64,000 nucleotides of DNA from Paraburkholderia edwinii (GTDB taxonomy: Bacteria; Pseudomonadota; Gammaproteobacteria; Burkholderiales; Burkholderiaceae), in contig NZ_CP080095.1 in the NCBI RefSeq assembly GCF_019428685.1, positions 2,356,001-2,420,000 on the forward strand, read 5' to 3'. Each line of letters opens with the position of its first letter. Positions within the stretch are counted from its first letter, which is position 1. Made by a program: the position numbers and the translations under genes. Below are positions 20,770-29,863 of this stretch, in pieces. The notes beneath the pieces are model-generated. The model was not told the DNA's origin, searched no databases, and worked only from the letters and a program-made list of their open reading frames with translations.

Positions 20770-22488
20770 ATGCGGGACATGCCAATGACGCCGTCGCTGC
20801 ACGGTCAGATGATGGATATGCCGCTGACGGTGTCTGCGCTGTTAAGACACGCGGCGCGCTTTTATGGCCCGGTCGAAATTGTGTCGCGGCGTATCGAGGG
20901 CGACCTGCATCGCTATACCTATCGCGATTGCGAGCAGCGCGCGAAACAGCTTGCGCAGGCGCTGATCGGGCTCGGCGTGCAGCCGGGCGAGCGCATTGCG
21001 ACGCTCGCGTGGAATGGTTACCGGCACCTCGAAACCTACTACGGCACCACGGGCTTTGGCGCGGTTTGCCATACGATCAATCCGCGGCTGTTCCCCGATC
21101 AGATCGCGTTCATCATCAACGATGCGCAAGACCGCTACGTGCTGTTCGACATCACATTCGCGCCGCTCGTCGATGCGCTTGCGCCGCAGTGCCCGCACGT
21201 ACGCGGCTGGATCGCGCTGACCGACGACGCGCATCTGCCCGACATGCGCACCCGTGCGTCGAGCGATGTATCAAGCTATGTATCGAGCTATGTATCGAGC
21301 TATGAAGCACTGATCGCGCCGTACGACGGCGCGTTTGAATGGCCGCTGATCGACGAGCGCAGCGCATCGTATCTCTGCTATACGTCCGGCACGACCGGTC
21401 ATCCGAAAGGCGCGCTGTACACGCATCGGTCGACGGTGCTGCATGCGTACAATGCCGCGCTGCCCAATGCGATGGCCTTGTCCGCGCGCGATGTCGTGAT
21501 GCCGGTCGTGCCGATGTTCCATGTGAACGCATGGGGCCTGCCGCATGCGGGGCCGCTCGCGGGATCGAAGCTCGTGCTGCCCGGCAAGGAGCTCGACGGA
21601 CGGTCGCTCTATGAGTTGATGGAAGCGGAACAGGTGACGTATTCGGCCGGCGTGCCGACCGTGTGGCTCGGCCTGCTTGCGCATATGAAGGAAACCGGCG
21701 CGCGTTTTTCGACGCTCGAGCGTACGGTGATCGGCGGCTCGGCCTGTCCGCCCGCGATGCTGCGCGCGTTCGAGGACGACTACGGCGTCGAAGTGATTCA
21801 CGCGTGGGGCATGACCGAGATGTCGCCGCTCGGCACGCTCGTGAAGCTGACGGGCGAAGAGGCGCAACGGCCGCCCGCCGAGCAGCGCGCGCTGCGCGAG
21901 AAGCAGGGGCGGCCGCTCTTCAACGTCGATATGAAAATCGTCGGCGACGACGGCCGCGAGCTGCCGTGGGACGGCGTGTCGTTCGGCGATCTGCATGTGC
22001 GCGGGCCATGCGTGATCGACCGCTACTTCGGTGCAGAGACGTCGCCGCTGATCGACGGCTGGTTTCCGACCGGCGATGTCGCGACGCTCGACCCCGACGG
22101 CTTTATGCATATCACCGATCGCAGCAAGGACGTCATCAAGTCCGGCGGCGAATGGATCAGTTCGATCGATCTCGAGAACATTGCGGTCGCGCATCCGGCC
22201 GTGGCCGAAGCGGCGTGTGTCGCCGTTGCGCATCCGCGCTGGACGGAGCGGCCGCTGCTCGTGGTCGTCAGGCGGCCGCGCGCCACGCTGACGCGCGAAG
22301 ATTTACTCGCGTTCTATGCGGACAAGGTCGTCAAATGGTGGGTTCCCGACGATGTCGTATTCGTCGACGAATTGCCGCATACGGCCACCGGCAAGCTGCA
22401 AAAAGTCAAGCTGCGCGAGCAGTTCCGCGACTATGTACTGCCGTCCGTGCTGGCTGATAAGGATTGTCCGTTGACACCGCGTGCCTGA
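20770..22488 (+). CDS. Medium/long-chain acyl-CoA ligase (AMP-binding, AlkK/DmdB-like)
   Basis: 572 residues. Adenylate-forming signature [17 protein letters not shown], the A5-type motif [32 protein letters not shown] with [15 protein letters not shown], and the C-terminal catalytic Lys in [12 protein letters not shown] are all present. It activates a carboxylic acid as the acyl-CoA; a fatty acid is the likely substrate given the fadB-like gene downstream. ATG 20770 and 20779 are both usable behind AGGAATAGGGGG. A 12-bp repeat (TATGTATCGAGC type) at 21265-21300 inserts [13 protein letters not shown] in frame, an odd expansion in a surface region. Confidence 0.9.
   Translation: MRDMPMTPSLHGQMMDMPLTVSALLRHAARFYGPVEIVSRRIEGDLHRYTYRDCEQRAKQLAQALIGLGVQPGERIATLAWNGYRHLETYYGTTGFGAVCHTINPRLFPDQIAFIINDAQDRYVLFDITFAPLVDALAPQCPHVRGWIALTDDAHLPDMRTRASSDVSSYVSSYVSSYEALIAPYDGAFEWPLIDERSASYLCYTSGTTGHPKGALYTHRSTVLHAYNAALPNAMALSARDVVMPVVPMFHVNAWGLPHAGPLAGSKLVLPGKELDGRSLYELMEAEQVTYSAGVPTVWLGLLAHMKETGARFSTLERTVIGGSACPPAMLRAFEDDYGVEVIHAWGMTEMSPLGTLVKLTGEEAQRPPAEQRALREKQGRPLFNVDMKIVGDDGRELPWDGVSFGDLHVRGPCVIDRYFGAETSPLIDGWFPTGDVATLDPDGFMHITDRSKDVIKSGGEWISSIDLENIAVAHPAVAEAACVAVAHPRWTERPLLVVVRRPRATLTREDLLAFYADKVVKWWVPDDVVFVDELPHTATGKLQKVKLREQFRDYVLPSVLADKDCPLTPRA
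21265..21300 (+). repeat. In-frame 12-bp tandem repeat inside the acyl-CoA ligase
   Basis: Three 12-bp units (GATGTATCAAGC, then TATGTATCGAGC twice) encode D/Y-V-S-S repeats. Because the unit is 12 bp, gain or loss of copies keeps the reading frame. Confidence 0.85.
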
Positions 22489-22489
22489 A

Positions 22490-22518
22490 TTGAACGATCG
22501 TTCCTGTCTGTGTATCCT
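22490..22518 (+). promoter_or_regulatory. Predicted promoter with a 12-bp palindromic operator, upstream of the fadB-like gene
   Basis: TTGAAC (22490-22495), a 17-bp spacer and TATCCT (22513-22518) make a sigma-70 type promoter. The perfect palindrome GAACGATCGTTC (22492-22503) overlaps the -35 element. AACG-N-CGTT type palindromes are typical of TetR-family regulators of fatty-acid genes, so repression relieved by an acyl-CoA is inferred. Confidence 0.55.
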
Positions 22519-22659
22519 GCGTGCTCACAAAACGTTCGCTGCAAATCGCGGACAATGACCGATATGTCCCGCTGAAACCGTGTGAACGTCATGCGTTACA
22601 CGCATCGTGCGTTCCGTGCACGCGGTATGCGGCTCCCCGGTCAACACGGAGGCACGCAG

Positions 22660-24765
22660 ATGGCAGTCGCGCAGATGACAGTCGATTACACGACGCACGA
22701 CGGCGTCGCCGTTATCACCCTGAATAACCCGCCCGTGAACGGCCTTGGGCACTCGACGCGCGCCGGCATCGTCGCTGGACTCGAACGCGCGCGGCAGGAT
22801 TCGCAGGTGAGCGCGATCGTGCTGACCGGCGCCGGCAAGGTGTTCTGCGGCGGCGCCGACATTACCGAATTCAACACGCCGAAAGCCACGCAGGAGCCGA
22901 TGCTCGGCGCCGTGATTCGCGCGCTCGAAAGCAGCGCGAAGCCGGTCGTCGCGGCGCTCCATGGCGTGGCGATGGGCGGCGGGCTCGAACTCGCGCTGGG
23001 CGCGCACTATCGTGTCGCCGCGCGCGGCACGCAGATCGCGCTGCCGGAAGTGAAGCTCGGCATTCTGCCCGGCGCGGGCGGCACGCAGCGCCTGCCGCGT
23101 GCGATCGGGCTGCAGCGCGCGCTCGATATGATCGTGACGGGAACGCCGGTGATGTCCGAAGCGCTTGCGGACACCGCGCTATTCGACAAGCTCGTCGACG
23201 CCGATTTGCTTGCCGCCGCGCGCGAATTGGCGTGTGAAGCAGCCGCGCGGCCCGGTCCGCACCCGACACTGCGCGACCGCGCGATCGGCGATCACGATGC
23301 GGCGGCAACTCACATCGCATCCGCGCGCAAACAGATCGCCGAAACCGCGAAGCACTTCCCGGCGCCGCATCGATGCATCGATGCGATCGAAGCCGGCGTG
23401 TTGCACGGTTTCGATCAAGGCCTCGCGTTCGAGCGCGAATGTTTCAACGCGCTTGTGCAGTCGACCGAAAGCCGTGCGCTGCGCCACGCGTTTTTCGGCG
23501 AACGTGCGGCCGGTAAGATCGCCGATGTGCCGTCCGATACGCCGACGCGCACGATTGCACAGGTCTGCGTAATCGGCGCGGGCACGATGGGCGGCGGCAT
23601 CGCGATGAACTTTGCCAACGCGGGTTTACCGGTTACGCTGATCGACACGAGCCAGCCAGCGCTCGAGCGCGGTCTCGCGACGATCCGCAAGAATTACGAC
23701 AACACTGTCAAAAAAGGCAAGCTGGCGGCCGATGTTGCGGAACAACGGCTGTCGCGTATTACGCCATCGCTGTCGTACGACGATTTGAAGCAGGCGGATC
23801 TGATCGTCGAAGCGGTATTCGAAGACCTCAGTGTGAAAGAGCAGGTGTTTCGCCAGATCGACGCGCTCGCGAAGCCCGACGCGATCCTCGCATCGAACAC
23901 GTCGACGCTCGATCTGAACCGGATCGCCGCGTTCACGCAGCGGCCGCAGGACGTGGTCGGCATGCATTTCTTCAGCCCGGCCAATGTGATGAAGCTGCTC
24001 GAAGTCGTGCGTGGCGAAAAGACGGCAAAGGACGTGCTTGCCACCGTCATGAAGCTTGCGAAGAAGATCGGCAAGACGGCGGTTGTCGCGGGCGTCTGCG
24101 ACGGCTTTATCGGCAACCGGATGATCGAGCAATACGTCCGCCAGTCGTTCTTTATGCTCGAGGAGGGCGCGCTGCCGGCGCAGGTCGACCGCGCGATTGA
24201 GGCGTTCGGTTTTGCGATGGGGCCGTTCCGGATGAGCGATCTCGCCGGCAACGATATCGGCTGGGCGATTCGCAAGCGCCGTTATCGCGAGCATCCGGAG
24301 CAACGCTATTCGACAGTCGCCGACCGGTTGTGCGAGATGGGACGCTTCGGTCAGAAGACCGGCGGCGGCTGGTACGACTACGCGGCGGGCGATCGCACCG
24401 CGCGTCCGTCGCAGCTTGTCGACGAAATGATCGTCGCGCATGCGCAGGAAGCGGGCATCACGCGCCGCGAACTGAGCGATGAAGAAATCGTCGAGCGTCT
24501 CGTCTACGCGCTCGTCAACGAAGGCGCGAGGATTCTCGACGAAGGCATTGCGTCGAAAGCGTCCGATATCGACATGGTCTATTTGACCGGTTACGGTTTT
24601 CCACTGTGGCGCGGCGGACCGATGCTGTATGCGGATACGGTCGGTCTCGCCGAGGTGGAGCGCGCGATCGGGCGTTATGCGGCGGCGCAACCGAACGGCG
24701 ATGCATGGGATATTGCACCGGGACTCGTCGAGCGCGCGACGCAGGGGCGGCGTTTCAACGGCTAG
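22660..24765 (+). CDS. Bifunctional enoyl-CoA hydratase / 3-hydroxyacyl-CoA dehydrogenase (FadB/FadJ-like)
   Basis: 701 residues. Residues 1 to about 190 form the crotonase domain, with the oxyanion-hole segments CGGADITEFN and HGVAMGGGLELALGAHYRVA and the catalytic Glu region LPEVKLGILPGAGGTQRLP. The Rossmann domain of the dehydrogenase starts at VCVIGAGTMGGGIAMNFANAG near residue 300, with catalytic His in GMHFFSPANVMKLLEVV, followed by two C-terminal 3HCDH repeats. It carries out the second and third steps of beta-oxidation. GGAGG before ATG 22660 fixes the start. Confidence 0.95.
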   Translation: MAVAQMTVDYTTHDGVAVITLNNPPVNGLGHSTRAGIVAGLERARQDSQVSAIVLTGAGKVFCGGADITEFNTPKATQEPMLGAVIRALESSAKPVVAALHGVAMGGGLELALGAHYRVAARGTQIALPEVKLGILPGAGGTQRLPRAIGLQRALDMIVTGTPVMSEALADTALFDKLVDADLLAAARELACEAAARPGPHPTLRDRAIGDHDAAATHIASARKQIAETAKHFPAPHRCIDAIEAGVLHGFDQGLAFERECFNALVQSTESRALRHAFFGERAAGKIADVPSDTPTRTIAQVCVIGAGTMGGGIAMNFANAGLPVTLIDTSQPALERGLATIRKNYDNTVKKGKLAADVAEQRLSRITPSLSYDDLKQADLIVEAVFEDLSVKEQVFRQIDALAKPDAILASNTSTLDLNRIAAFTQRPQDVVGMHFFSPANVMKLLEVVRGEKTAKDVLATVMKLAKKIGKTAVVAGVCDGFIGNRMIEQYVRQSFFMLEEGALPAQVDRAIEAFGFAMGPFRMSDLAGNDIGWAIRKRRYREHPEQRYSTVADRLCEMGRFGQKTGGGWYDYAAGDRTARPSQLVDEMIVAHAQEAGITRRELSDEEIVERLVYALVNEGARILDEGIASKASDIDMVYLTGYGFPLWRGGPMLYADTVGLAEVERAIGRYAAAQPNGDAWDIAPGLVERATQGRRFNG

Positions 24766-24819
24766 CTCGCCAGCGGAAGCTAGCTAGCGGATAAAACAAC
24801 GGGAGAGGCAAGAGAAAGC

Positions 24820-25530
24820 ATGACAACGGAATCGAAATACAGGATCAACCAGACCGAAGATGTGTTGCTGGTGGTCGATCTGCAAAACGACTTTATGCCG
24901 GGCGGCGCGCTCGCGGTCGCCCGCGGCGATGAGGTCGTGCCGATCGCGAACCGGCTTGCGCGTCTGTTCACGCACGTCGTGCTGACGCAGGACTGGCACC
25001 CGCGCTCGCATATTTCGTTTGCCGCGAATCACGCGGGCCGCAAGCCGTTCGAGTACATGACGCTGCCGTACGGCGAACAGGTGATGTGGCCCGTCCATTG
25101 CGTGCAGGAAACGCCGGGCGCCGCGTTCCATCGCGACGTCGATATACCTCACGCGCGGGCGATCGTCCGCAAGGGGCATCACCAGCATGTCGACAGCTAT
25201 TCGGCATTCGTCGAAGCCGACCATGTGACGCCGACCGGACTTACCGGTTACTTGCGCGACACCGGTGTCAAACGTGTCTGGTGCTGCGGGCTCGCAACCG
25301 ACTTTTGCGTGGCGTGGTCGTCGCTCGATGCGCGCGCGGCGGGGTTCGACGTATTCGTCATCGAAGACGCAACGCGCGCGATCGACCTCGACGGCTCGCT
25401 CGATGCGGCGTGGCGCGAGATGCAGGCGGCCGGCGTGCAGCGCGTGCGCTCGCCGGATCTGCTCGGTGAATCGTCTGCGGATCGGGCCGAGGGACTGGCG
25501 GCTCATTTGTCCACTCATTCGCCCAACTAG
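24820..25530 (+). CDS. pncA: Nicotinamidase (isochorismatase-like)
   Basis: 236 residues that hydrolyse nicotinamide to nicotinate for NAD salvage. The catalytic triad can be placed: Asp20 in VVDLQNDFMPGG, the Lys in IVRKGHHQHVDSYSAF, and the nucleophile Cys in LATDFCVAWSSLDA. The metal-binding DWHPRSHISFA motif is intact. It starts 54 bp after the fadB-like gene, behind GGGAGAGGCAAGAG-type purines, and its stop codon touches the next gene, so a three-gene operon with the transporter is likely. Confidence 0.95.
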   Translation: MTTESKYRINQTEDVLLVVDLQNDFMPGGALAVARGDEVVPIANRLARLFTHVVLTQDWHPRSHISFAANHAGRKPFEYMTLPYGEQVMWPVHCVQETPGAAFHRDVDIPHARAIVRKGHHQHVDSYSAFVEADHVTPTGLTGYLRDTGVKRVWCCGLATDFCVAWSSLDARAAGFDVFVIEDATRAIDLDGSLDAAWREMQAAGVQRVRSPDLLGESSADRAEGLAAHLSTHSPN

Positions 25531-25545
25531 GTGGCGCCGCCTTTC

Positions 25546-26442
25546 GTGTCCATCGCCATCGCCCGACCGCAGGCCGTCACGGCGCGCAGCATCGTGCAGA
25601 TTCTGCTCGCGATGTTCTGCTTCGCGCTCGTCGACGCGCTGGCGAAAGCGGTCTCGCTCAATTATCCGGCCAACGAGCTCACGTTTTTTCGCATGCTGTT
25701 CGGTCTCGCGCCGGCGCTTGTGATGTGTCTGCGCGGCACGCCATTGCGCGAGCGGTTTAAAACATTGAGCCTGCGCAGGCAAACATTGCGCGCACTCACG
25801 CTGCTCGTCACGCTGGGACTGTTTTTCGCAGGGCTGCCGTATGCGCCGCTTTCCGAAGCGGTCGCGATTCTGTACTCGGAGGCGCTCTTCGTTACCGTGC
25901 TCGCGCCGCTGCTGCTGAAGGAATCGCTGCGCCGCCGCGATGCCGCGGCGGCCGCCATCGGTTTTATCGGCGTGCTGCTGATCGTGCGGCCGACGGGCAC
26001 TCACTCGAACTGGATCGGACCGCTGCTGCTGATTCTGAGCGCAATCACGGGCGCGCTATCGATCATCCAGATCAAGAACTTCAAGCCCACCGAAGATTCG
26101 AGCGTCGCGGTGCTGTATTTCACGCTGATCGGCATGCTGGTCAGCGGCTTGTCGCTGCTGTTTCTATGGCGCACGCCGACGCTTGAGGCGCTTGGATTGA
26201 TGGCGCTGATCGGCGTGCTCGCGGGCACAGGCCAGATTCTGATGACCGTCGCATTTCGCGATTCGAGCGCTAGCGCGCTCGCGCCGTACAACTACACGAC
26301 CATTGTCTGGGCGACGCTGTTCGGTTATCTCGCGTGGGGTGAAACGATCGGGGTCGTTTCCGTGGCCGGCATCGCCCTGGTGGTGGGCAGTTCGATCGTG
26401 GTTGCGTTGCGCGGCAAGCCGGTCGAAGCGCCGACCGTGTGA
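25546..26442 (+). CDS. EamA/DMT-family permease
   Basis: About 298 residues with ten hydrophobic helices in two EamA repeats, for example VQILLAMFCFALVDALAK in the first and GPLLLILSAITGALSIIQI in the second. DMT exporters move amino acids or metabolites across the inner membrane; the substrate is unknown. Two GTG starts compete: 25531, directly after the pncA TAG, and 25546, which has AGGTGG 11 nt upstream; I prefer the latter. The stop codon is one base away from that of the convergent lipoprotein gene. Confidence 0.85.
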   Translation: MSIAIARPQAVTARSIVQILLAMFCFALVDALAKAVSLNYPANELTFFRMLFGLAPALVMCLRGTPLRERFKTLSLRRQTLRALTLLVTLGLFFAGLPYAPLSEAVAILYSEALFVTVLAPLLLKESLRRRDAAAAAIGFIGVLLIVRPTGTHSNWIGPLLLILSAITGALSIIQIKNFKPTEDSSVAVLYFTLIGMLVSGLSLLFLWRTPTLEALGLMALIGVLAGTGQILMTVAFRDSSASALAPYNYTTIVWATLFGYLAWGETIGVVSVAGIALVVGSSIVVALRGKPVEAPTV

Positions 26443-26443
26443 A

Positions 26444-26944
26444 TCACGAATCGGCGCCGCCGATATACGGGAACGGTACCGACAGCGACCCCTGATCGGT
26501 AAAGCGTGTGCCGCCGGTTATGCCGGTACCGGCCAGCCGACCGCGCAGGATGTACTCGATCTGGCTGTATTGCGACCGGTCGACAAACACGAACATCTGA
26601 TGGAGCACGGCGAGCGCGGGGACGGTAACGGGCACGCTGACGACGGTTTCGCCGAATGCCGGCACGCTGCCGGACGCGGGGCTCACGCCGGTCGCGAACG
26701 CCTTGCCGTTCACTTCGAGGTCGACGGAAATGCCGCTGTAACTGACGGCTGAACTGCTCGGGTTCTGGATGCGCAGCTTCATGTTGAAGCGCACCTCCAT
26801 GCCCTGGCTGTCGAGCGGCTCGAGGCCGGCGACGTTCACGCGCAGCGGATCGCTGCCGAACCACGTGGCGCAGCCCGCCAGCGCGGCCATGGCCATCATG
26901 GCAACCATGAAGCGAACCAACCTGGCGAAGCGATCGGAGTACAT
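26444..26944 (-). CDS. LEA14-like (LEA type 2) lipoprotein
   Basis: 166 residues. The N-terminus has a basic stretch, a hydrophobic core and the lipobox MAALAGC, so it is a lipoprotein. The mature part LRVNVAGLEPLDSQGMEVRF with KLRIQNPSSSAVSYSGISVDLEVNGKAF matches the LEA_2/water-stress-and-hypersensitive-response domain, an immunoglobulin-like beta sandwich. Function in bacteria is unknown. ATG 26944 has GAGGTG six bases upstream; the GTG at 26953 would include that site in the coding region, so it is rejected. Confidence 0.85.
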   Translation of the reverse strand: MYSDRFARLVRFMVAMMAMAALAGCATWFGSDPLRVNVAGLEPLDSQGMEVRFNMKLRIQNPSSSAVSYSGISVDLEVNGKAFATGVSPASGSVPAFGETVVSVPVTVPALAVLHQMFVFVDRSQYSQIEYILRGRLAGTGITGGTRFTDQGSLSVPFPYIGGADS

Positions 26945-27186
26945 GGCCGGCACCTCGGTGAAAGCGGGGATGGTTCGGCCATTGTAGCCGGGGTCGCGGG
27001 GTTTCGGCGCGGTGCGGTTACTGAGATACGTATGCGTGTACGTTTGCCTCGGGCGCGCCCGGCGTTCGTTTGGTCATGGAAGTCGACCCATCCTATGCGC
27101 CGCTATCAGAGGAAGCGAAGCGTGTGGCCCGGGTCGCGAAAACCGCAGCGTCGGGCCCGACAGCGCGCAAGCCTGGTCAAAAAAGC

Positions 27187-27480
27187 TCACTTAAGCCCGG
27201 CCAGAATCCGCTCCATCTCGTCTTCGCCGAACGCGCGCAAAGTCGACGTTCGCACATTCCCTTGCAGACCGAGCGCAAGTCCGATACGCGTCGCGGTCTC
27301 GTCGTCGGGACAATCGAATGACACAACGAGATCGTAGGCGCCGAGCGTCCACTTAAGCGAGCCGATCTTCGTGCCGAACGCCTGCGCGGTTTCCTGAAAC
27401 GCCTTTGCACGCTTGACAGTGTCCTTCACGTTACGAATACCCTGATCGGTCCAGTTCACGAGCATGATGTAGGTAGCCAT
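27187..27480 (-). CDS. GYD domain protein
   Basis: 97-residue protein starting MATYIMLVNWTDQGIRNVK and containing GAYDLVVSFDCPDDETATRI, the GYD-type ferredoxin-like fold that gives the family its name (here GAYD). Such proteins are small, soluble and usually uncharacterised. GAGGGGG precedes ATG 27480 at correct distance; the longer frame to 27744 is not needed. It is divergent from the Dabb-domain gene. Confidence 0.85.
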   Translation of the reverse strand: MATYIMLVNWTDQGIRNVKDTVKRAKAFQETAQAFGTKIGSLKWTLGAYDLVVSFDCPDDETATRIGLALGLQGNVRTSTLRAFGEDEMERILAGLK

Positions 27481-27778
27481 GGTGCCCCCTCGAAGTCGGA
27501 TGGCGATGTGCCGTGCCGATGTGCCGTACATGTCGCGCGGGTACCCGCGCGATGAAAAAAGTATAGGAAACAGCCAGGCTGCCGGCGGCAGTCGCATGTG
27601 CGTCAAGCGTCTGTCTTTTCCGCTTCGTTGCGGCTGATGCAAGTACATATTGACGAATCGTCTGTACGTGCCTCCTTCAATGCAAGCAATACGGCGGGTT
27701 ATCATTTGCGGATGCGAGGTGCAGCGATATTGCGCGACCGGCATTCATCAAAACGTTTCATTCGACACGGAGAAGACC

Positions 27779-28081
27779 ATGATTCGTCACATCGTGATGT
27801 GGAAGCTTAAAGAGCAGGCCGAAGGCGCGACGCGCGCGGAAAACGCCGTGAAGCTGAAAGAGAAACTCGAAGGCTGCCGCTCGATCGTTCCGGGCATTCT
27901 GCATCTCGAAGCCGGCATCGCGAAGCCGGGCCTCGAATCCAGCTACGACGTCGTGCTGGTTTCCGATTTCGCCGACAAGGCCGCGCTCGACGCCTATCAG
28001 ATCCATCCGACGCATGAAGCGCTGAAAGCGTTTGTCGGCAAGGTGCGCGAGTCGCGCGAATGCGTCGATTACGAAGTGTGA
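27779..28081 (+). CDS. Dabb family (stress-responsive A/B barrel) protein
   Basis: 100 residues with the Dabb ferredoxin-like fold: MIRHIVMWKLKE at the start, AENAVKLKEKLEGC, SYDVVLVSDFADKAALDAYQ and HPTHEALKAFV. The His in the opening IRH-V-W motif and the terminal pattern are family typical. The role is unknown; related proteins are dimeric stress or small-molecule binding domains. The start at 27779 follows GGAGA. The PaaI-like thioesterase gene begins 7 bp after its stop codon, so the two are co-transcribed. Confidence 0.9.
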   Translation: MIRHIVMWKLKEQAEGATRAENAVKLKEKLEGCRSIVPGILHLEAGIAKPGLESSYDVVLVSDFADKAALDAYQIHPTHEALKAFVGKVRESRECVDYEV

Positions 28082-28088
28082 TTTCCTC

Positions 28089-28577
28089 ATGAACGATCCG
28101 CAACAGCCGCAGGGCCGTGCCGCGCCGCCGGCGATCGAAAGCCCGTTCGTCGATCATCTCGGCGTGCGCGTCGTCAGCGCCGCGGACGGCGTGAGCGAAG
28201 TCGTGCTGCCGCTCGCGCCCGACCATCTGAATACGTGGAACGTGGCACACGGCGGCGTGACGATGACGCTATCCGACGTCGCGCTCGCGATGGCTGCGCG
28301 CAGTCTTGCCGCCGATGGCGTCGGCGTGGTCACGGTCGAGATGAAGGTCAATTTCATGCAGCCGGGACGCGGCGAGTTGCGCGCGACCGGCCGTGTGCTG
28401 CATCGCTCGACCACGATGGCCTATTGCGAGGGCGAGATTCGCGACAGCGAAGGCCATTTCGTCGCGAAAGCGCTCGGCACCTTCAAGTACATGCGGCGTC
28501 TTGCGGTGGGCCGCGACGTCGTGCAGCAAAGGCAGCGCACCGATCCGTCGGCAAGGCCGGGGCCGAGCGACGGTTGA
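28089..28577 (+). CDS. PaaI-family hot-dog thioesterase
   Basis: 162 residues. The hot-dog fold is shown by PFVDHLGVRVV, the active-site segment TWNVAHGGVTMTLSDVALAMAA (conserved HGG and following helix) and VVTVEMKVNFMQPGRGELRATGRV. Members hydrolyse acyl- or aryl-CoA esters. The C-terminal 20 residues are Arg/Gly-rich and unconserved. It lies 7 bp after the Dabb gene and 29 bp before the reductase gene, which suggests one transcript. Confidence 0.88.
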   Translation: MNDPQQPQGRAAPPAIESPFVDHLGVRVVSAADGVSEVVLPLAPDHLNTWNVAHGGVTMTLSDVALAMAARSLAADGVGVVTVEMKVNFMQPGRGELRATGRVLHRSTTMAYCEGEIRDSEGHFVAKALGTFKYMRRLAVGRDVVQQRQRTDPSARPGPSDG

Positions 28578-28606
28578 GCGCGAGGCCCTCCCGGAGGAGA
28601 CCCGAA

Positions 28607-29605
28607 ATGCCTGAAATCAATCGCCAGATTCTGCTCGTATCGCGCCCGCAGGGCGCAGCGAGCGCCGACAATTTTCGCCTTGTCGAAGCACCGCTCGCAC
28701 CGCTCGCCGATGGCGAGTTTCGTGTGCGCAATCACTATCTGTCGCTCGACCCGTATATGCGCGGCCGGATGAGCGACAGCAAGTCGTACGCGGCGCCGCA
28801 GCCGCTCAACGAAGTGATGATCGGCGGCACCGCGGGCGAGGTGGTCGAATCGAAGCATCCGTCGTTCGCGGTCGGCGACAAGGTCACCGGCATGTTCGGC
28901 TGGCAGGAGTTCGGCACGTCGGATGGCCGCGGCATCACGAAAGTCGACGACACCCGCGTGCCACTGTCCGCATATCTCGGCGTGGTCGGCATGACGGGCG
29001 TTACCGCGTGGTACGGCCTGAATCGAATCATCGCGCCGCAGGCGGGGGAGACGGTCGTCGTCAGTGCGGCGAGCGGGGCGGTCGGCAGCGTCGTCGGGCA
29101 ACTCGCGAAGCTGGCCGGCTGCCGTGCGGTCGGCATCGCGGGTGGCGAAACGAAATGTCGCTACGTGGTTCAGACGCTCGGCTTCGACGCGTGCGTGGAC
29201 TACAAGGCGGGCAGGCTGTGCGAAGACCTGGAAAAGGCCACGCCGAACGGCGTCGACGGCTGCTTCGAAAACGTCGGCGGCGTGGTGTTCGACACGACGC
29301 TCGCGCGCATGAACGCGCATGGCCGCATCGCCGTGTGCGGGATGATCTCGCGTTACGACCCGAATCACGCGGCGCTGGCGAATGCCGGTGCGATTCTCAC
29401 GCAGCGGCTCGCGCTGCGCGGCTTTATCGTCTATGAGCATCCCGACGTGTGGCCCGAAGCGTTACAGCAACTCGGCGAGCTCGTCGCATACAGGAAACTG
29501 CATTACCGCGAAAGCGTCGCCGAAGGGCTCGAAGCCGCGCCGCAGGCGTTTCTCGGCATGCTCGAAGGCCGAAACTTCGGCAAGCAGATCGTCAAGCTGA
29601 TCTGA
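28607..29605 (+). CDS. NADP-dependent oxidoreductase, MDR family (CurA/leukotriene B4 dehydrogenase-like)
   Basis: 332 residues lacking the zinc sites of alcohol dehydrogenases. LSLDPYMRGRMSDSKSY is the typical N-terminal motif, VVVSAASGAVGSVVGQLAK is the nucleotide-binding loop, and CFENVGGVVFDTTLARMN with GRIAVCGMISRY follow. Such enzymes reduce alpha,beta-unsaturated ketones and aldehydes with NADPH. GGAGGAGA lies 7 bp before ATG 28607. It ends just before the AT-rich control region of the CNF-like gene. Confidence 0.9.
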   Translation: MPEINRQILLVSRPQGAASADNFRLVEAPLAPLADGEFRVRNHYLSLDPYMRGRMSDSKSYAAPQPLNEVMIGGTAGEVVESKHPSFAVGDKVTGMFGWQEFGTSDGRGITKVDDTRVPLSAYLGVVGMTGVTAWYGLNRIIAPQAGETVVVSAASGAVGSVVGQLAKLAGCRAVGIAGGETKCRYVVQTLGFDACVDYKAGRLCEDLEKATPNGVDGCFENVGGVVFDTTLARMNAHGRIAVCGMISRYDPNHAALANAGAILTQRLALRGFIVYEHPDVWPEALQQLGELVAYRKLHYRESVAEGLEAAPQAFLGMLEGRNFGKQIVKLI

Positions 29606-29863
29606 ACCCCGTTCACACCAAACGCTGTCGGAGTCGTCTGTTCATCGCTTCCTTCCGGCGGTCTTCGTGTACCGCTGTGCATCCTGATGATGCATTTGTT
29701 TCTCAAATATGTAAAAAGTATGCTGACATAAGCAGATATTGCTTCAGTCAAATTTTGGCTCATAAGAATGGTCCTCGCATGCTCGTGATCGGACGACTTC
29801 TCCTGCTGGAGAGCGATTGCCCGATTATTTCGACATGCTTACTAACATGCGAGGAGTTATTCA
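29606..29863. promoter_or_regulatory. AT-rich leader of the CNF-like gene with predicted promoter at 29696-29724
   Basis: TTGTTT (29696-29701), a 17-bp spacer and TATGCT (29719-29724) make a plausible promoter, and TTGCTT-N16-CATAAG around 29749-29776 is an alternative. The AT content is clearly higher than in neighbouring DNA. GAGGAG sits shortly before ATG 29864. No TTCG-N16-TTCG box is present here. Confidence 0.45.
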
